Notes under the pieces: generated by a model
What the model saw: the letters and a program-made list of their open reading frames with translations, nothing else
What the model was told of the DNA's origin: nothing
Database searches by the model: none
Origin: Pseudomonas frederiksbergensis
Lineage (GTDB): Bacteria > Pseudomonadota > Gammaproteobacteria > Pseudomonadales > Pseudomonadaceae
Length of the DNA stretch: 64,000 nucleotides
Reading direction: 5' to 3'
Assembly: GCF_003732665.1 (NCBI RefSeq)
Contig: NZ_MOBP01000005.1
Location: 248,001 to 312,000, forward strand
Shown: piece after piece, positions 27,348 to 37,071 of the stretch
Layout of the letters: each line of letters begins with the position of its first letter
How positions within the stretch are numbered: position 1 is the stretch's first letter
Program-made: the position numbers and the translations under genes

Positions 27348-29000
27348 ATGGCAAAGGATGCGACAGCTGAAATCTTGGCCAAGAGTGGCCCTATGCTCAG
27401 TAGTGAGCTTGCGAAGATTTTGGAAGCTACCTACAAGCTGGCACCACCGGCGGCACGCAAGCGTGTCGAGCGTGGCTGCGAAGACATGAGAAAACTCGGC
27501 CATTTGGTCTTCCCGCATCGTGCACGGTTTGTTTATCTGCGTTCCGATTACGGTTCGCCGAGATTTTTCACAAAGCTGATGGATGCTCTTCAGGAGACCA
27601 ACAGCACCTATTACCAAGCGCTTCAGGCTTTGAAGATGCGCTCCAACATAATGATGCGGTCACACTTTCTCATAGCGTGTGGTGCGCCAGTCGCTCAGCT
27701 AAAGCATGTATCCGCGCAAAGTCTCCTTGAACGCTTGATCAGCGCGGATCTGGTCAAGGAGGTCACACTCCCGGGGGGTGATGTGTGCATCGTGAGATGC
27801 GATCAGGAGATGTCTCTCAGAGACGGATTCATACTGCCCCGACTCAAAGCCCGAAATATTTGTGAGCGAGTAGCGCTCCTTGCAGTTAAAGACTGGGCCC
27901 GAAATTTGGGCCTGGTGAGCTACGAGGCCGTCAAAACGCGCGAAGACGACGGACTTGAAAAGATGCCTCAAGTGGGCACGTTTCAGTGGGATATGGCTGG
28001 GCCGTCTTACCTTTTCCCGATGCGTTCCTACAGTGAAGCCACTGGCGTTAAGGGAGGCTTTTTTGTGTGCGACATTGCCTTGAATGGCAACGTAACGGCA
28101 AAAGAGCTGAGCGCGTTCGTAAAAAAATGCGCGACGCTTCGAAGTCTGAAAAAGGTTAATCGCTGTCTTCAGTTGTTTGTAGCCGAAGAGTTTTCAATGG
28201 AAGCGTTCGCGCTTTTGAAAAGCGAAGGCATCATCCCTGCCACAACAGAAAACATCTTCGGCTTGGAGGTGGCCAAAGCCCTCAAGCACTTATGCTCGTT
28301 GCTCGAGAATACGGCGAGGCTATTGGACAGCCCTGAGACGCTGGATAAGGTTTTCAACGTCCTTTCCCGGATCGAAGGTGCCGCCTCCACGTTACGAGGC
28401 AGTTTGTTTGAATTTGCGGTCGCTCTGATTGCCAAGACCAGCTTCCCAGGTGGCGATCCCGAGGTAAATCGCAAGGTCAAAGATAGCCTTGGACGAGAAG
28501 CTGAAATTGACGTTTTGATTGCCAGAAGAAATCGAGACGTAGTGTTCATTGAGTGCAAGGGGGTAAACCCTATGGGCAATGTTGACGACGCGGAGGTCAT
28601 CAAATGGCTCGATGAACGGATTCCGGTGATTCGTGAAGTGGCCAAGCATCACTCGGAGTGGAAAGACCTTCCGCAGCGATTCGAGATTTGGAGCAGTGGT
28701 AAATTCACTCCCGAGGCGCTGCTGATGATCTCGGATAGAAATCTTAAAACCCAAAAGTACGAGATTGTTGCCAAAGGCTCAGATCATGTTTTCGAGCAAG
28801 TCTTGGACAGTAACGATGCAGGACTGATCCGCACCTACGAACAGCACTTCATCAACCACCCACTGAAAGAAATTGAGATGAGCCTCGAGCGAGCGGCTAG
28901 AAAAACAGAGCGAGATAAAAAGCGAGCCGCAGTTGAAAGCAGTTCGGTGCCAGCTCCGCCTCCACCATTCACATCTGTATCGGCTCCCGGGGCAGCGTAG
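27348..29000 (+). CDS. Winged-helix protein with restriction-endonuclease-like domain
   Basis: 550 residues. The first ~80 residues (ILAKSGPMLSSELAKILEATY, then RARFVYLRSDY) look like a winged helix-turn-helix. Around residues 345-410 a PD-(D/E)xK-type core is visible: helix SLFEFAVALIAK, then GREAEIDVLIARRNRDVVFIECKG (D...ExK) and a following helix. The tail is basic, ending in a proline-rich stretch (SSVPAPPPPF). The gene stands alone, with its own palindrome upstream. Likely a DNA-binding nuclease or a nuclease-derived regulator involved in defence; I know no characterised homologue. Confidence 0.55.
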   Translation: MAKDATAEILAKSGPMLSSELAKILEATYKLAPPAARKRVERGCEDMRKLGHLVFPHRARFVYLRSDYGSPRFFTKLMDALQETNSTYYQALQALKMRSNIMMRSHFLIACGAPVAQLKHVSAQSLLERLISADLVKEVTLPGGDVCIVRCDQEMSLRDGFILPRLKARNICERVALLAVKDWARNLGLVSYEAVKTREDDGLEKMPQVGTFQWDMAGPSYLFPMRSYSEATGVKGGFFVCDIALNGNVTAKELSAFVKKCATLRSLKKVNRCLQLFVAEEFSMEAFALLKSEGIIPATTENIFGLEVAKALKHLCSLLENTARLLDSPETLDKVFNVLSRIEGAASTLRGSLFEFAVALIAKTSFPGGDPEVNRKVKDSLGREAEIDVLIARRNRDVVFIECKGVNPMGNVDDAEVIKWLDERIPVIREVAKHHSEWKDLPQRFEIWSSGKFTPEALLMISDRNLKTQKYEIVAKGSDHVFEQVLDSNDAGLIRTYEQHFINHPLKEIEMSLERAARKTERDKKRAAVESSSVPAPPPPFTSVSAPGAA

Positions 29001-29103
29001 CGCTGCTGGTATGGTAACGGCGCCTTCTTTTTTCTGTGATTCCAATATGCAATTACTGGGTTAATATACAGCTCTCTCTCTGGTGTTCGCTCAAGAGGAC
29101 TGA

Positions 29104-29538
29104 ATGGCTCCTACTCATGGCATCATCGAAATCAGATCGCTTGCCGATCTCCACTCCCTATTCAATATCGGCGCTGACATAACCTTGACCAAGGAGAAGT
29201 ACAGCCACCCGCTGCGCCCTTATCGCTTGATCCAGCCTGAAGCCAGTTGCCAGTACCAAAAAAAAGGTACGCGCTGTTCAAAGATGCATCAGCATGGCTT
29301 TGTCGTTGAGCTCAACGATGGCTCTAACGTACTGATAGGTCATTGCTGCGCCCACAATCACCTGGGCCTTCATGACGCTGAAGTCAAAGGCGCGTTAAAA
29401 CAACTTTCAGCCGCCGAAAAACGAAACATTCAGCGCCATAAGGTGGAGGCGTTCGCTACCTGCCGGACACAATCACCCATCGTTGTTAAGCGTGTGCTGA
29501 AAAACGACACGGCTTGCAGCGCTTGCGTCGGGCGCTGA
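29104..29538 (+). CDS. Zinc-binding protein fragment
   Basis: 144 residues with a Cys/His cluster: CQYQKKGTRCSKMHQHG and LIGHCCAHNHLG. I recall this pattern at the start of longer phage/island proteins (several hundred residues) that continue with coiled coil. Here it ends soon after the cluster and its 3' end overlaps the convergent gene by 66 bp, so truncation is likely. AGAGGA precedes the ATG. Function unknown. Confidence 0.5.
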   Translation: MAPTHGIIEIRSLADLHSLFNIGADITLTKEKYSHPLRPYRLIQPEASCQYQKKGTRCSKMHQHGFVVELNDGSNVLIGHCCAHNHLGLHDAEVKGALKQLSAAEKRNIQRHKVEAFATCRTQSPIVVKRVLKNDTACSACVGR

Positions 29539-29910
29539 GATCGGAGGGTTGGAATACTGCTTTCCCTCTTGCACCGTATAGACGTATGTCCGATGGTTTT
29601 CGGTGCATTTTTCATCGATCCCTACAAGAGATTCCATTAGCCATCCCTTCGTACCATTCATCCATCCAGGACTCACGAGCTGGACACCTTCTATCCATAG
29701 ATCTCCATTGGTTTGGCCAAGGAAAAGCTCAAACGTCGGAATGTCAGCGACCATGACCATGTCAATGGTCGATTCCTCGTTGAGGCGACGTGCGAGAGAA
29801 ACGTACAACCAAGGCGAATGCACGTCTTGCTCGACGAAATGCCAGCTCTGCCGGTCTCGTCCTAGTAGCGGGCTCGAATGCCGCTCTGCCATGCGATGTG
29901 TAGTGAACAC
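29473..29910 (-). CDS. Unknown protein divergent from XRE regulator
   Basis: 145 residues from a GTG at 29910 preceded by GAGGAGGGG; an earlier start at 29949 would lie inside the palindrome. There are beta-strand-rich segments (SPWLYVSLARR, TIDMVMVADIPTFELFLG, DLWIEGVQLVSPGW) and no known motif. It is transcribed away from the XRE-type regulator across a shared palindrome. That resembles a regulated toxin or restriction gene paired with its controller, but the function cannot be assigned. Its end overlaps the zinc-binding fragment gene. Confidence 0.45.
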   Translation of the reverse strand: MFTTHRMAERHSSPLLGRDRQSWHFVEQDVHSPWLYVSLARRLNEESTIDMVMVADIPTFELFLGQTNGDLWIEGVQLVSPGWMNGTKGWLMESLVGIDEKCTENHRTYVYTVQEGKQYSNPPISAPDASAASRVVFQHTLNNDG

Positions 29911-29927
29911 GCAAACCCCTCCTCGGT

Positions 29928-29958
29928 GAACAGTATACATTGTAGCCATATACTGTTC
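29928..29958. promoter_or_regulatory. Operator palindrome between divergent genes
   Basis: GAACAGTATA and TATACTGTTC are perfect 10-bp inverted arms with an 11-bp spacer. The site covers -10-like TACAAT/TATACT sequences for the leftward gene and lies 36 bp before the XRE gene start. It is the likely binding site of that regulator. Confidence 0.65.
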
Positions 29959-29994
29959 GAAAAGGCTCTATCGTTCCCTTTGCGAGTTACGCGA

Positions 29995-30294
29995 GTGGAA
30001 CTGAAAAAGGCTTTCGGCAGGGTATTGAACCGGATAAGAATTTTACGGGGCTACACCCAAGAGGACTTCTCGATTGTGAGTAGTCGCACCTATATCAGCA
30101 CCTTGGAGCGAGGAATTTACAGCCCAACCCTTGATAAGCTGGACGAAATCGCTTCCGTTGTGCAGGTACACCCAGTCAGTCTGTTGGTGGCTTGCTATGC
30201 CTTGAGAGACGACGCTACGCTCGACGAAATATTTGAGCAGGTCAAAATTGAACTTGATGGGGGGAAGCTGCTCGCTGGGCTTGCTGAGTCGTAA
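29995..30294 (+). CDS. XRE-family helix-turn-helix regulator (controller-like)
   Basis: 99 residues from a GTG at 29995 (VELKKAFGRVLNRIRILRG). The HTH is YTQEDFSIVSSRTYISTLERGIYSPTLDKLDEIASVVQ, a Cro/CI-type domain covering most of the protein. The frame is open back to 29878, but those residues overlap the divergent gene and the palindrome. Small size and the shared palindrome suggest autoregulation plus control of the leftward gene, as for controller proteins of restriction or toxin modules. Confidence 0.75.
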   Translation: MELKKAFGRVLNRIRILRGYTQEDFSIVSSRTYISTLERGIYSPTLDKLDEIASVVQVHPVSLLVACYALRDDATLDEIFEQVKIELDGGKLLAGLAES

Positions 30295-30954
30295 TGCGCC
30301 GCCGGATATCGAGTTCAGCAGAACGCATGATGCGACACGTTGAGCGGCCCTCAGTAACAACAGATCCAGAGCGATTTTGAGTTTGCCAAATGGCTTGTTG
30401 TGGGTGAGTTGTTTCAAGGAAAACCCACATAGGCAGCGGTGAAAAATGAATGTGGTGCCATTTTTACCGCCCTTGTTGCGCTCTGAGGTAATATTCCTAA
30501 AGATTGAAAGCTCGGATGAAGTTTAAGACGCGTCCTACAGCAATTCTTTTGCCGCCTTGTTAGCGTGCCCGCCAATGTAAGCTTATGAAGGCCAGGTAAG
30601 GCTCATCGTGCTTTTGGCGCCAGCTGTATCAGCTATGAATCCTCGTGCTGCGCCACTGCAAAAAAGGAACAATGGATGTTCAATGCCTCCCCTCGAATGC
30701 AATCCAATTTGACGGTCAATGACTTCACTCTGTCCTTCAAGTCCTCGCTTTCAACGTCAACGAATCTATTAGCAAGCCTTGTGTGTTCGATGTCGAATTC
30801 GTCATTGCGCGCCGAGATGAGAGCCTCAATGGCGTGCCGCAAAAACCAACCTTTTGGGCGCTCGAAGAGCGCCGTAAGCGTGCACCGCTTTTAACTGTCA
30901 CGTGAGGCAATTTTCCTCACGTGTCGCTCACCATTTTGACTAGGGAACAGTTAT
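30295..30954. other. Gap before vgrG with possible small gene and hairpins
   Basis: Holds a weakly supported minus-strand frame of 69 codons (30633-30842, TTG start, poor ribosome site), a GGCGCTC/GAGCGCC hairpin near 30857, and the CACGTGAGG palindrome. The 338 bp from 30295 to 30632 show nothing recognisable. Confidence 0.4.
30899..30923. promoter_or_regulatory. Perfect palindrome upstream of vgrG
   Basis: CACGTGAGG, CAATTTT, CCTCACGTG: 9-bp perfect arms, 32 bp before the vgrG start. It could be an operator or a leader hairpin controlling the T6SS module. Confidence 0.5.
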
Positions 30955-33453
30955 ATGCGCCAAAGGGACTTGAGATTCACCTTTTCCGTGCTGTCCGGGC
31001 GGACCGAGTTCGAGGTCGTAGAGTTCACGTTGGAGGAGGCGCTTTGCGAGCCTTTTCGGCTGACTGTCGAGCTTGCCAGTGACAACTCCAATATCGACTT
31101 TCAGCAGGTACTCGATCAACCAGCGCTGCTCACGATCTGGCAAGGCTCCATGGCTGTCCGTTACGTTCATGGCTTGGTGTCCAGCTTCACTCAAGGCAAA
31201 ACCGGGTTCCGACGCACGCGATACCAAGTTGTAGTTGAACCTCAACTTGCCCGGTTGGCCCTGAGCTCCAACTGGCGCATATTCCAGCAAAAAAATGTGC
31301 CCGACATACTTAAGTCCGTGCTTACCGAGCATGGCGTTATGAACTATGAACAAAACATCAACGTAGAACACTTGCCCCGCGAGTACTGCGCTCAGGCCGG
31401 CGATACCGACCTCTACCTGTTCGACAGGCTTTCTACCGAGGAAGGCCTTTTCTACTATTTCAAATTCGACGCAAGCACTCACACTCTAGTTCATGGCGAC
31501 AAGCTCTATGTTCAGGAGCGTATCAAGGGTGGGCCGGTGCTCTACACGACTCAGCCAGCAGCGGATGCCGAGCATCCGGTGCTCTATGCGTTCAGTTACA
31601 CCGAAAACGTCCGCACGGCTGAGCAGACGCAGCGCGATTACACCTTTAAACGCCCCACCTTCGACCAGCAGCAGAATCTTGCCGGTGATGACCTGAATAA
31701 TCAGGCCCAGGACTACGAACGTTACGATTACCCTGGACGCTACAAGGCCAGTGCTGTCGGCAAACCGTTTACTGAGAATCGCCTACGCGGTCATCGCCGT
31801 GATGCGCAGATTGCAGTGGTCGAAGGAGATGATCCTCGTCTGATTCCCGGCCTGTCGTTCCAGCTTACTGGTCACCCCAGAGAAGATTTCAACCGGTGGT
31901 GGCGTTCTGTCCGAATCACACATAAAGGTGTGCAGCACTCCAGCCAGCAAGAAGAATCTGCCGGCGCGGAGATGGGGGTTAGTTACGACTTCACCGCCGA
32001 GATCATTTCCGAAGAAACAGAGTGGCGCCCTGCGCCGATGCCCAAGCCCCGTATCGATGGGCCACAGATCGCCAGCGTGGTAGGGCCTGAAGGCGAGGAG
32101 ATCTACTGCGACGAATGGGGGCGGGTAAAAATCCAATTCCCATGGGATCGGGAAGGCAAGAACAATGAGTTCAGCACCTGCTGGATCAGAGTGTCGCAAA
32201 ACTGGGCCGGCGCCGAATGGGGGCACATGGCGATTCCGCGCATCGGACAGGAAGTTATCGTCGACTACCTCGATGGGGATTGTGACCAACCGATCATCAC
32301 TGGCCGCACCTACCGTGCGACCAACTCCCCGCCGTACCAACTTCCCAATCACAAAATTCTGAGCACTATCAAAAGCAAGGAGTACAAGGGGACCAGGGCC
32401 AACGAACTGCGCATCGACGACACTACAAAGCAAATCAGTGCTGCGTTGATGAGTGATCATGGCAGCACCGCGTTGCACTTGGGCTATCTGACTCATCCAC
32501 GTCCAAGTGGCGGAGAGCCACGCGGTGAAGGTTTCGAGCTGCGCACAGACGAACATGGTGCGCTGCGTGCAGCCAAGGGCCTGCTTCTCAGCACTGAAGA
32601 GCAACTGAATGCCAATGGTGGGCATCTCAACCGTGCCACTGCCGTTCAGGTATTGGAGGCCGCTCTTCAACTGGCTAAAGAGTTGGGCGACTACGCCGCG
32701 GATCATCAAGGTGTTGGGCATGACACCGCGCCACAGAAGTCGCTCAGTGAGGCAGTTCGTGATTTGGGTAATGGCGCCAATGACGAATCGGGCAAAACCA
32801 ACGGAGGTAAACCTGCTATTGCCTTGAGTGGTCAGGCCGGTATCGCGGCGGTGTCTCCCAATAGCGTCACTCTGGCTGCTGGCGAGCATATCGATAGCGT
32901 TGCGCAACAGAATCAGCAATTCACCTCGGGCCAAAAATTCGTAGTTAACGCAGGCACCGACTTGGGTCTATTCGCTCAAAGCGGTGAGATGCGACATATC
33001 ACTCACCAAGGACCGATGCTCCTACAGGCTCAAAAGAACAACATCAGCTTGGAGGCGGATCAAAGCGTGGAGATTAGCGCGAGCACTCAACACGTGGTGA
33101 TCTCTGCCAAGGAGCACATCACCCTGACCTGCGGCGGTGCCTACCTAACCCTTAAGGGAGGCAACATCGAACTGGGTATGCCCGGCAATTTTATCGTCAA
33201 GTCGGCCAAGCACAGCTTTATCGCCCCAGCTCACGCGTCCACCGTCTTTAACACGTGGGCCCAAACTCCGTTCAATGAGCGAGTACGGGTGGTACGCAAT
33301 GGGACGCCATTACCGAATTACCGTTACGCACTTACGCGAAGTGATGGTGCCCGGGTGGAAGGCGTTACTGATGGTGATGGTTGGGCCGCAATGCAGCAGG
33401 GTCTCACGACTGAAGGTTATGAGTTTCATCTGCTTGGTCCAAGTGAGACATGA
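30955..33453 (+). CDS. vgrG: Type VI secretion spike protein VgrG (TssI)
   Basis: 832 residues forming the trimeric puncture device of the T6SS. The N-terminal gp27-like part (LRFTFSVLSGRTEFEVVEFTLEEAL) is followed by the gp5-like OB region (IASVVGPEGEEIYCDEWGRVK, FPWDREG, CWIRVSQNWAGAEWG, PRIGQEVIVDYLDGDCDQPIITG). The DUF2345-type beta prism follows (about 570-740, with ADQSVEISASTQHVVISAKEH). The last ~80 residues (RVVRNGTPLPNYRYALTRSDG) look like a transthyretin-like adaptor for cargo. It is an orphan vgrG without core tss genes in the window. The lipase gene downstream is the probable cargo. Confidence 0.95.
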   Translation: MRQRDLRFTFSVLSGRTEFEVVEFTLEEALCEPFRLTVELASDNSNIDFQQVLDQPALLTIWQGSMAVRYVHGLVSSFTQGKTGFRRTRYQVVVEPQLARLALSSNWRIFQQKNVPDILKSVLTEHGVMNYEQNINVEHLPREYCAQAGDTDLYLFDRLSTEEGLFYYFKFDASTHTLVHGDKLYVQERIKGGPVLYTTQPAADAEHPVLYAFSYTENVRTAEQTQRDYTFKRPTFDQQQNLAGDDLNNQAQDYERYDYPGRYKASAVGKPFTENRLRGHRRDAQIAVVEGDDPRLIPGLSFQLTGHPREDFNRWWRSVRITHKGVQHSSQQEESAGAEMGVSYDFTAEIISEETEWRPAPMPKPRIDGPQIASVVGPEGEEIYCDEWGRVKIQFPWDREGKNNEFSTCWIRVSQNWAGAEWGHMAIPRIGQEVIVDYLDGDCDQPIITGRTYRATNSPPYQLPNHKILSTIKSKEYKGTRANELRIDDTTKQISAALMSDHGSTALHLGYLTHPRPSGGEPRGEGFELRTDEHGALRAAKGLLLSTEEQLNANGGHLNRATAVQVLEAALQLAKELGDYAADHQGVGHDTAPQKSLSEAVRDLGNGANDESGKTNGGKPAIALSGQAGIAAVSPNSVTLAAGEHIDSVAQQNQQFTSGQKFVVNAGTDLGLFAQSGEMRHITHQGPMLLQAQKNNISLEADQSVEISASTQHVVISAKEHITLTCGGAYLTLKGGNIELGMPGNFIVKSAKHSFIAPAHASTVFNTWAQTPFNERVRVVRNGTPLPNYRYALTRSDGARVEGVTDGDGWAAMQQGLTTEGYEFHLLGPSET

Positions 33454-33529
33454 CCATCATGCAAATCCCTAATATCGGAAAAGCCAGAATCTACATTGAA
33501 AGTCGTCAAAACAAGGCAGGGAGAGCCTA

Positions 33530-35236
33530 ATGAGTGAGCCAACAAGGCCGGTACCAACCCAAATTGGCCCAGATGGGAACGTTACCGCACGTGTGACCAT
33601 GAGCCGCACATCCAACAACGTCCGCGCTGAACTCAACGCACCTCCGGACCACGCCATTCCGATCATTTTTGTGCCCGGCATCATGGGCAGTCCGTTGTTG
33701 GCAACAGGAGCTAACGCTCGCATCCTGGGCAACGATAATCGATGGGCGTGGTTTCCTGACGATGCCGCTGGATGGGTGGCGGGAGTCACCAAATGGAAAA
33801 GCTACAACAGTTTGACCCCAGTTGAACGCAAGCAATTACTTGATCCGCAACTAACCCGCGCGCTGTCGGACCCTCAGGATTCCGATCTCGAAACTGTGAG
33901 CAAATTTGTCAGCACCTTACCGGTTCAAGAGGCGAGAAATCGTGGTTGGGGATCCGTGTCGCTCGATTCTTATGGGAGCATTCTCAACTTCCTTGAAGCG
34001 CAGCTACGTTTCATTTTGACCCCGGAGGGCAAACCCTATCCAGGCGTTATGGCGGCGGTTCCAAATAATGTTTCGGCTTGGGGCGAGCTCAAAGGCTACA
34101 GCCCCCTGAAAACAGAAGCACTGAAGGCAGCGGCTGAATTTCGCTACCCCGTGTATGCGGTGGGTTACAACTGGCTCAACTCCAATGCTCAAGCCGCTGA
34201 CTATCTTGCAGGTCGAATCCAAGCCGTTCTCGAACGATGCAGAAAGGATCTGGGGGTTAAGTGTGAGCATGGGGTGATTTTAGTCACTCACTCCATGGGT
34301 GGATTAGTGGCGCGCATGTGTGCCAAGCGCAACCCAAACCTGATCCAAGGCGTGGTTCATGGCGTCCAACCGGCTATTGGTGCCGCAACTGCCTATCGTC
34401 GTGTTCGAGCGGGATGGGAGGATATGGCCGGGGCCATTGGACTCGGCGGGACTGGCAAGAAGATTATGCCTATCTTCGCGAATGCTGCGGGTCCGCTGGA
34501 GTTGTTACCTAATCAACGTTATGGCGCTGGTTGGTTGAGCATCACTTGCAATGGAAAAGAATTATTTCAGATGCCTACTGGGCCAGATCCGTACACGCAG
34601 ATTTACTTAAAGAAGAATGCGTGGTGGAAATTGATGGATGCCGCTTGGATAAATCCAATTGGGAACTCATCCCCGGGCACGCTAACCAGCGCTTGGAGCA
34701 ACTATGAAAAAATGCTCAACCAGGCAAAATCTTTTCACGCTGGGCTAGGTAACTATTACCACCCCAACAGCTTCGTTCACTACGGGGCAGACAGCAGTCA
34801 TCAGGCGTTCCATCGAGTCACATGGAAGCTTGGCACTGGAGTTATCCCTTCCAATAAGCCAGGAATGCCCGCTACCCCCGTTCCCACGCCCTCACGCGAA
34901 CATGCTTTGTCTCTACGACTGAGGGGTGAAAATCACGAAGGGCGAGCGTGGATGGTTGATGACATCAGCGAAGACCAGTTGATTAACCAGTACGGTGTTG
35001 GAATTGGCCATAACACCCGTGGCGATGGTTACTTCGCTGACCTTCAGGGCCAAGATCAGGCGGGCGACGGCACCGTGCCTGCACATGCCGCCGAAGACGC
35101 TGCGGAGCAAGCAGTGTTCGCTGCCCGCATGACAGGCTATGACCATCAGGGCTCCTACAAGAACCGCAACGTACAGAACCTAACGCTGTATTCGGTTCTG
35201 AGAATAGGTGCCAATGCCAAGAAGCTCTCGGCATGA
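33530..35236 (+). CDS. T6SS lipase effector, Tle4-like
   Basis: A 568-residue alpha/beta hydrolase. PIIFVPGIMGSPLL forms the oxyanion-hole strand and VILVTHSMGGLVARM holds the nucleophile serine (THSMGG in place of GxSxG). A candidate acid/histidine end is GDGTVPAHAAED with a later DHQGSY. It has no signal peptide, as expected for a VgrG-carried effector that attacks phospholipids in a rival's periplasm. It starts 76 bp after vgrG and overlaps the immunity gene by 4 bp (ATGA). Assignment to Tle4 relies partly on the Tli4-like neighbour. Confidence 0.8.
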   Translation: MSEPTRPVPTQIGPDGNVTARVTMSRTSNNVRAELNAPPDHAIPIIFVPGIMGSPLLATGANARILGNDNRWAWFPDDAAGWVAGVTKWKSYNSLTPVERKQLLDPQLTRALSDPQDSDLETVSKFVSTLPVQEARNRGWGSVSLDSYGSILNFLEAQLRFILTPEGKPYPGVMAAVPNNVSAWGELKGYSPLKTEALKAAAEFRYPVYAVGYNWLNSNAQAADYLAGRIQAVLERCRKDLGVKCEHGVILVTHSMGGLVARMCAKRNPNLIQGVVHGVQPAIGAATAYRRVRAGWEDMAGAIGLGGTGKKIMPIFANAAGPLELLPNQRYGAGWLSITCNGKELFQMPTGPDPYTQIYLKKNAWWKLMDAAWINPIGNSSPGTLTSAWSNYEKMLNQAKSFHAGLGNYYHPNSFVHYGADSSHQAFHRVTWKLGTGVIPSNKPGMPATPVPTPSREHALSLRLRGENHEGRAWMVDDISEDQLINQYGVGIGHNTRGDGYFADLQGQDQAGDGTVPAHAAEDAAEQAVFAARMTGYDHQGSYKNRNVQNLTLYSVLRIGANAKKLSA

Positions 35237-36510
35237 TCGCTCGCCGCCATCTTCTAATTGTTGCCCTTGTAGTCTCAATACTGGGGGCTTCCACATACGG
35301 ATGGCACCAGTGGCGCTTACCCCATTCCAACCAGAGCCATACCATGAGTGACTTGACACAAAATATGCAGACCTATTGCGTCGGTCGTTTACTAATCGAC
35401 CTGCCAAAAGGAGCCACTTGGACCACCCAAGCGAGTGGTGCGCAATTAGGCAACATGGCACTTTCCGTGACTACTGGCGTCACCCAGCAGCAATACGACG
35501 AGCTAGTTGAGCACCGATGGCAAGAGGTGCTGGCAATCAAGACAGACAACAATGGAAAAGCTTATCTGCGACCCTCGGAACGCATTGCAACGCCCGAGGG
35601 AGGTGCCGTCTTTGTCTATGAGTATGAGCACGTGGATGGTTTGGCTGAGGATGACGAGACTGTTGTTCAGCAGCTTTTTCACCAAGCCGAAGGCTATCTA
35701 TGGCGCGATGGCACTCTCTTCAAAATCACACCATCACTCAATAGCAAAGATGCCATTGCCAAACTGTTTCCTCGACTGCATGCGCGAGCAGCGGACGAAA
35801 TACCGAGTCGCCCTGGCTTATGCTTGAGCGGCGCATTCGTGGATGGGTACTACGATCTCGCCAGTGGTGATCAGGAAGAAGTGAGTTGGGGATTTACGCT
35901 GCCTCGCAACTTAGGCGTGGTAGTGCGACACGGAATGGTATGGGAGCCTGAGCAGCCTATGCTTGAGCGGCGTCGTGAAGCAGACAGGGAAAGTGCTGGA
36001 TTAATAGCTCGCATGCTAGCGGATCCAGGTGTCGTTGCTGGGCGCAAAGAGTATCGAGCGGCAACGCGTGTTGTTGGAGAGATGGATGGCGAGGAATACG
36101 TCATGGGTGGAACAGAAGGCAAAGGCCCACAAGAATTCAAAACCAATGTTGGCGGTGAATGGAACTTTGTCGGACGTGGAACCCCTACGCCATTGCCAAG
36201 TGTTAATTTGGGTATGGACACGACCTATCTGACATCTAGAAAGCCATCGACATTGGGCGATTTTCCTAATTTTGAAGATGTTTCTGGAGGTCCAACCGAG
36301 GCAGAGTTCTTCGAGATCTGGGACGCCATAATTGAAAGTGTGCGCTTTCGTCCAGGAGCCCTGACACCACCATCAGGTGGAAAACCCCTCATTAGTCCTT
36401 CTAGCCCAGTGACATCAACTGTGGTCAGCAAGCCAGGAACAAATGACTACGCTCTGGAGGAGTTCCTGACCGGGCTATCACCTTCCCAGGACTGGATGGA
36501 TAAGCTTTAG
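35233..36510 (+). CDS. T6SS immunity protein, Tli4-like
   Basis: 425 residues with an N-terminal membrane or signal segment (LLIVALVVSILGASTYGW), so the protein faces the periplasm where Tle lipases act. After it, YCVGRLLIDLPKGA is the typical start of Tli4_N, and the second half (FPNFEDVSGGPTEAEFFEIWDAI) fits Tli4_C. The start overlaps the effector stop (ATGA), coupling antidote to toxin. It binds and blocks the cognate lipase to prevent self-killing. Confidence 0.8.
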   Translation: MIARRHLLIVALVVSILGASTYGWHQWRLPHSNQSHTMSDLTQNMQTYCVGRLLIDLPKGATWTTQASGAQLGNMALSVTTGVTQQQYDELVEHRWQEVLAIKTDNNGKAYLRPSERIATPEGGAVFVYEYEHVDGLAEDDETVVQQLFHQAEGYLWRDGTLFKITPSLNSKDAIAKLFPRLHARAADEIPSRPGLCLSGAFVDGYYDLASGDQEEVSWGFTLPRNLGVVVRHGMVWEPEQPMLERRREADRESAGLIARMLADPGVVAGRKEYRAATRVVGEMDGEEYVMGGTEGKGPQEFKTNVGGEWNFVGRGTPTPLPSVNLGMDTTYLTSRKPSTLGDFPNFEDVSGGPTEAEFFEIWDAIIESVRFRPGALTPPSGGKPLISPSSPVTSTVVSKPGTNDYALEEFLTGLSPSQDWMDKL

Positions 36511-36568
36511 GGCTGATCAGCGCTTGGTACATATCAAACCTTCGAACGCACACATGGATGGAAAAGTA

Positions 36569-36892
36569 ATGCACCCACCTACCACCGACTCGATCAAACC
36601 GAATCACTCTCGACTTGCTGTCGCTTCAGTCCTCGTCGTGATATTCGGCTTGCTGTTCATGGTGCTGCGTATCGCTCAGCAGAATTACATGATGGCCATT
36701 GGCGCGGTCTGGGTAGCGAACAGCCTGACAATGGTCCTGCATGCACTGTATTGGCAGCGCTATGGTTTGTCGGGGCCATATAAAGTTGCTGTTGTGGCTC
36801 AAGGTTTGATTACGATCGCCCCGCTGCTGTTCGGACAGTCCGGCCTGGCACTGATTCTTTTCATGCTGGGCGGAGAGATCCGTTTTTGGTAG
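36569..36892 (+). CDS. Small membrane protein in T6SS module
   Basis: 107 residues with three to four hydrophobic helices (VASVLVVIFGLLFMVLRI, MMAIGAVWVANSLTMVL, VAVVAQGLITIAPLLF, LALILFMLGG). The ATG at 36569 is chosen for the GGAAAAG upstream; the ATG at 36554 lacks a ribosome site. It lies 58 bp after the immunity gene on the same strand. It could be an accessory immunity factor protecting the inner membrane. No family is recognised. Confidence 0.6.
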   Translation: MHPPTTDSIKPNHSRLAVASVLVVIFGLLFMVLRIAQQNYMMAIGAVWVANSLTMVLHALYWQRYGLSGPYKVAVVAQGLITIAPLLFGQSGLALILFMLGGEIRFW

Positions 36893-36975
36893 TGAGATGG
36901 GTAGGTCAACTAATCGCGGACATCCTGATAGTTAATTCAGGCAGTCTCCCGTTCGCAACAGGTATGCGAGCAACT

Positions 36976-37003
36976 CCCCTGCGGTCACACAGGTCCGCAG
37001 GGG
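36976..37003 (+). terminator. Strong hairpin before PAAR gene
   Basis: CCCCTGCGG and CCGCAGGGG are perfect 9-bp arms with a 10-bp loop, without a T-run. It could attenuate or process the transcript between the effector/immunity genes and PAAR. Confidence 0.45.
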
Positions 37004-37071
37004 CCCGTCAAGTAAGCAACCTTCTAAGCGTTTACAGGTCAGCTTCGTTGGTGCCACTCAAAGGAAGAGAT

